In this document: positions 16,210-18,717 of the stretch, piece after piece
How positions within the stretch are numbered: the first letter of the stretch is position 1
Layout: every line of letters begins with the position of its first letter
Assembly: GCA_964343365.1 (NCBI GenBank)
Contig: CAYFJI010000035.1
Coordinates: forward strand, 1 to 18,717
Direction of reading: 5' to 3'
DNA: 18,717 nucleotides
DNA from: CAJXWH01 sp964343365
Lineage (GTDB): Bacteria; Pseudomonadota; Gammaproteobacteria; Arenicellales; UBA868
Notes under the pieces: generated by a model
The model's input: the letters and a program-made list of their open reading frames with translations, nothing else
Database searches by the model: none
What the model was told of the DNA's origin: nothing
Program-made: the position numbers and the translations under genes

Positions 16210-17139
16210 TCATATTCGACTCAATAAAGGTCCAGTTTTTCCTTTGATTCCGTGTATTATTCCAAGGAAAATCAGCCTAAGGTTCCTGAGTCTTTTATCC
16301 GAAAATAGGATTAGAATGATAACGATGAGAATTAGTCGGATAATGTCAGCCCTGCGCCACTCTGGGGATATATAATTTCTTTTGTATAGGAGTATGCTGT
16401 TCCGAAAAATGAAATAGTATCTAAATGGGAGGTGAACTGGAAAATTTCGCCAGTAACCCCACCATAAGCGTATAGATCGCTCTCCTAAGCTATGGTTCAT
16501 TAAGGCATCACATACACCATATGCATTCCAATCAAGTGACTTAGCTCTTAGGAACCATTCGGTATCAACGTGATCAATAAACAATCCCTCATCCATAGCC
16601 CCTATAGAATCTAGCGCTTGGAATGGGATGAGAGTTCCTGAGCTGATTAGCATATCTGCCGGAATAATTTGATTTATGCGCGACACATCGCAAAATAATT
16701 TTCTAAATCGGAATCTAGAAAAATGCACAAAAAACGATATTTGTTTGTTTTTTCCAACATAGCGCGATCCTACTGCACATGTTTTGATGCCATCTGATAC
16801 TAATTGATTTAAGGAATTTGATAATTTATAAACTAAATTATTTGTTGGTACTGTATCTTGATCGAGAAGTAAAACCGCATTTAATCCTTCATCGCGACAT
16901 GCTTTAATTCCGATATTATGCGCTTTGCCTACACCAAAATTTTTCTCACATAAGATAATCCTGATGGATTCTATTTTTGATGCAGCATCGAATATAGCCT
17001 CCGAATTAGATGAGCTATTATCCACAATAAATACTTTTTCTACTTGCTCACATAGGTTATTAAGCAGAGATTTCAGTGTCAACATATTAGGATTGTATGT
17101 TACAACAATGGCCCCAATAGTTTTTTTAGAAAAATTCAT
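16210..17139 (-). CDS. Family 2 glycosyltransferase, rhamnosyltransferase-like
   Basis: A 309-residue GT2 enzyme. The N-terminal GT-A domain shows IGAIVVTYNPN (8-18), FIVDNSSSN (37-45), NFGVGKAHNIGI (67-78), and LLLDQDT (90-96) as the DxD-type metal motif. Later are GLFIDHVDTEWFLRA (184-198), NHSLGERSIRLWW (214-226) and PFRYYFIFRN. This order is typical of the WbbL/RfbF rhamnosyltransferase group. A hydrophobic segment at about 266-279 and a basic tail containing GIKGKTGPL suggest membrane association near the C terminus. Sugar specificity is inferred; rfbA and rfbB upstream are compatible with a dTDP-rhamnose donor, though rfbC and rfbD are not visible. No Shine-Dalgarno sequence is evident before the ATG. 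Confidence 0.88.
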   Translation of the reverse strand: MNFSKKTIGAIVVTYNPNMLTLKSLLNNLCEQVEKVFIVDNSSSNSEAIFDAASKIESIRIILCEKNFGVGKAHNIGIKACRDEGLNAVLLLDQDTVPTNNLVYKLSNSLNQLVSDGIKTCAVGSRYVGKNKQISFFVHFSRFRFRKLFCDVSRINQIIPADMLISSGTLIPFQALDSIGAMDEGLFIDHVDTEWFLRAKSLDWNAYGVCDALMNHSLGERSIRLWWGYWRNFPVHLPFRYYFIFRNSILLYKRNYISPEWRRADIIRLILIVIILILFSDKRLRNLRLIFLGIIHGIKGKTGPLLSRI

Positions 17140-17247
17140 AATTTTTAGATTTAATAGTCAAAAAATATCACAGTTAAAAATATTTGATAACACTGATTAC
17201 TGTTGATTTGTCATAATTTTTTTTACATTCTCTAATTTAAAAAAAAG
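17140..17247. other. AT-rich gap between minus-strand genes
   Basis: This 108-bp stretch separates the partial multidomain gene from the glycosyltransferase gene. It contains an imperfect 16-bp palindrome at 17189-17204 (AACA...TGTT around TGATTA) and long A/T runs. It could hold a promoter for the minus-strand glycosyltransferases, but no clear -35/-10 pair or terminator hairpin was found. Confidence 0.25.
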
Positions 17248-18717
17248 CTAGTTAGCGTTAATCCAGTTAATTGAAATCTTAAATTCAAGGTAATCGAAGT
17301 CTTGATTTAAACGAGTTGCCGGAATGCTCCAAACTAAACTAGGATCATTATTTAGTGATAACATTAATAATTTTAAGGTCTTAATTGTAAAACGAATATT
17401 ATTGTAGGTAATTTGTTTCCGGTTGCTGAAGAATGATGGTTGTAATCGATGCAAGATGATTTTTTTAGAATCTGAATACCCTGCAAGCTCCATGAACATT
17501 ATTTTAAATAATCCAGGCGTGATCCCAGGGTCAACACGAAAAATGTTCGATGATTTAGCGGCGGTTGGAAGAGTAAATATTAGCGTTTGGAAGTTATGAC
17601 CGATTGATATCAGTTTAGTTTGCGATTGGGACTCGGAAAAATCATTAACAGTTTTTGTCCAGAATAGTTGAACCGGTATACGTGGTTTTCCCAATTCTAA
17701 AGTCAATATATCCTTTGCTGAGGAACCATGCATGTCGTTGAGAATATTTTGTTGTAATTCATCTTCCTGATCAATGTATTTAGTAATATTGTGTGTCAAA
17801 TCAATACCAACATTGTTAAAACAAATCATTAGAATGTCCATCAATGTTATGGAGGGTAATTTCCGGTCAATCGTAGTTAAAAATATATGAGCCATCTCGA
17901 AAAAATAGAAAAGACCTCTAAAAAAAACAAATTTATGATCAAGAGTAGGTAAGGAATAATTCCACTCGTGATCAAATGAAGTCCAATTGTTTGAATCATC
18001 TACAATGATGTTCATCGGCAATAGATCAACCAAAAGCCCAATATTTTTGCCATCCAAAAATCGAGATTGTAAATAAGAAAAGTAAGTTGATGACAAAGAG
18101 TTTATCGTTTCTAGAAATGGTTTTTTTTCGAGTTGTTTAATCCAAAGATTGGACAAAGGCGCACCAGCTATCCATTTTTCCGTTTTAGTATTTTGCTCTA
18201 AGAAATTTGTTACTGGTTTATCGATAGTATAGAGTGGTAGCTTATTTACTAACGATGCGCAATTTGGTTTCCGAGTTTGTGTTCGGTATACAGGTTTTCG
18301 GTTCAAACCAGAGAAGTGTGCAAAGTCGTTTGGAGCAATATCATTGGTGGCGCTCTTGTTTGGACTTGCGATAATCAAAAAGGAGTTTGCAAAAGAACCA
18401 AGAACGCCGGATCTCTGCGCATATTCCCAGAAACGCAATTCGTAGTGTGGAGTAATTAAATTATGATAATCGCGAGAGGATATTGAAGTTAAGTGCACCC
18501 AAGCATTCTGATTTGTTTCAACATACTTATCATTTAGAACTAGCGAAGGTAGTTTATAATCAGGGAATGGGTAGTGAAAAGAATAATGTAACTCTGCTTT
18601 ATTTAAGATATCTATCCATTCATTTCGAGACCAAGTTTTGATTCCCGAATAATGTGGGTATCCTCTTATACCTTCAAAAGCTAGTCCATAGTGATCTTCG
18701 CCAGAACCATCGAAGTA
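17248..18717 (-). CDS. Multidomain methyltransferase / kinase-like polysaccharide protein, C-terminal part (5' end outside window)
   Basis: The minus-strand frame is open from the right edge to TAG, 489 visible residues; the GTG at 18498 is internal. Visible residues 1-115 resemble the end of a SAM-methyltransferase domain found in polysaccharide loci: GEDHYGLAFEGIRGY, then KTWSRNEW, HYPFPDYKLPS and FANSFLIIAS. Residues about 140-300 contain a kinase-like block: LLVDLLPMNIIVDD followed by SFDHEW, where D231, N236 and D249 reproduce the catalytic-loop Asp, Asn and metal-binding Asp spacing of protein- and aminoglycoside-kinase-like folds. A beta-rich tail follows, including FRVDPGITPG, a motif pattern often seen in appended domains of glycosyltransferases. 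No membrane segment is clear. A WbdD-like chain terminator is possible, but the SAM-binding N terminus is not visible and the kinase similarity is by motif only. Confidence 0.6.
   Translation of the reverse strand, partial: YFDGSGEDHYGLAFEGIRGYPHYSGIKTWSRNEWIDILNKAELHYSFHYPFPDYKLPSLVLNDKYVETNQNAWVHLTSISSRDYHNLITPHYELRFWEYAQRSGVLGSFANSFLIIASPNKSATNDIAPNDFAHFSGLNRKPVYRTQTRKPNCASLVNKLPLYTIDKPVTNFLEQNTKTEKWIAGAPLSNLWIKQLEKKPFLETINSLSSTYFSYLQSRFLDGKNIGLLVDLLPMNIIVDDSNNWTSFDHEWNYSLPTLDHKFVFFRGLFYFFEMAHIFLTTIDRKLPSITLMDILMICFNNVGIDLTHNITKYIDQEDELQQNILNDMHGSSAKDILTLELGKPRIPVQLFWTKTVNDFSESQSQTKLISIGHNFQTLIFTLPTAAKSSNIFRVDPGITPGLFKIMFMELAGYSDSKKIILHRLQPSFFSNRKQITYNNIRFTIKTLKLLMLSLNNDPSLVWSIPATRLNQDFDYLEFKISINWINAN

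Noticed and set aside
1..18717. tRNA or rRNA genes, CRISPR arrays, insertion sequences, attachment sites
   Set aside because: Reading both strands gave no cloverleaf-like sequence, regular repeat-spacer pattern, transposase or integrase motif, or terminal inverted repeats.

Overview
The window reads as a chromosomal segment of an AT-rich gammaproteobacterium. The evidence is gene order and family: 3' end of pheA, hisC-type aminotransferase, tyrA, aroA, cmk, rpsA, ihfB, lapA, lapB. This is the conserved gammaproteobacterial aromatic amino acid / ribosomal protein S1 / IHF-beta / LPS-assembly string, and LapA/LapB and IHF-beta are typical of that class. Genus or species cannot be read from the sequence. 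No tRNA, rRNA, CRISPR array, transposase or integrase was seen.

Region 1 (2-8108, plus strand) is the housekeeping string. Genes are tightly packed, with small gaps, ATGA or GTGA overlaps and two GTG starts (aroA, probably ihfB). It covers phenylalanine and tyrosine synthesis (pheA, tyrA and an aminotransferase), the EPSP synthase step of the shikimate pathway, CMP kinase, ribosomal protein S1, the IHF beta subunit, and the LapA/LapB inner-membrane pair that controls LPS synthesis.

Region 2 (8109-8289) is an AT-rich gap of 181 bp with no convincing gene. It marks the change from housekeeping to surface-polysaccharide genes.

Region 3 (8290-14324, plus strand) is an LPS/O-antigen operon. It holds a stand-alone heptose-7-phosphate kinase (hldA), ADP-heptose epimerase (hldD), dTDP-glucose 4,6-dehydratase (rfbB), glucose-1-phosphate thymidylyltransferase (rfbA), and an O-polysaccharide ABC exporter. 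The exporter is a Wzm-type permease plus a Wzt-type ATPase that carries a C-terminal carbohydrate-binding-like extension. rfbC and rfbD are not in the window.

Region 4 (14399-18717, minus strand) converges on region 3. It holds a tandem double-domain GT2 glycosyltransferase, a rhamnosyltransferase-like GT2, and the 3' part of a large multidomain protein that runs off the right edge. That last protein appears to combine the end of a SAM-methyltransferase-type domain, a kinase-like D...N...D motif block, and a C-terminal beta-rich region. This resembles the methyltransferase/kinase chain terminators known from ABC-exported O antigens (WbdD type).

Taken together, regions 3 and 4 suggest synthesis of a heptose-containing LPS core and a polymer (possibly containing rhamnose) that is assembled by GT2 enzymes, possibly capped at its end, recognised by the Wzt extension and exported by Wzm/Wzt.
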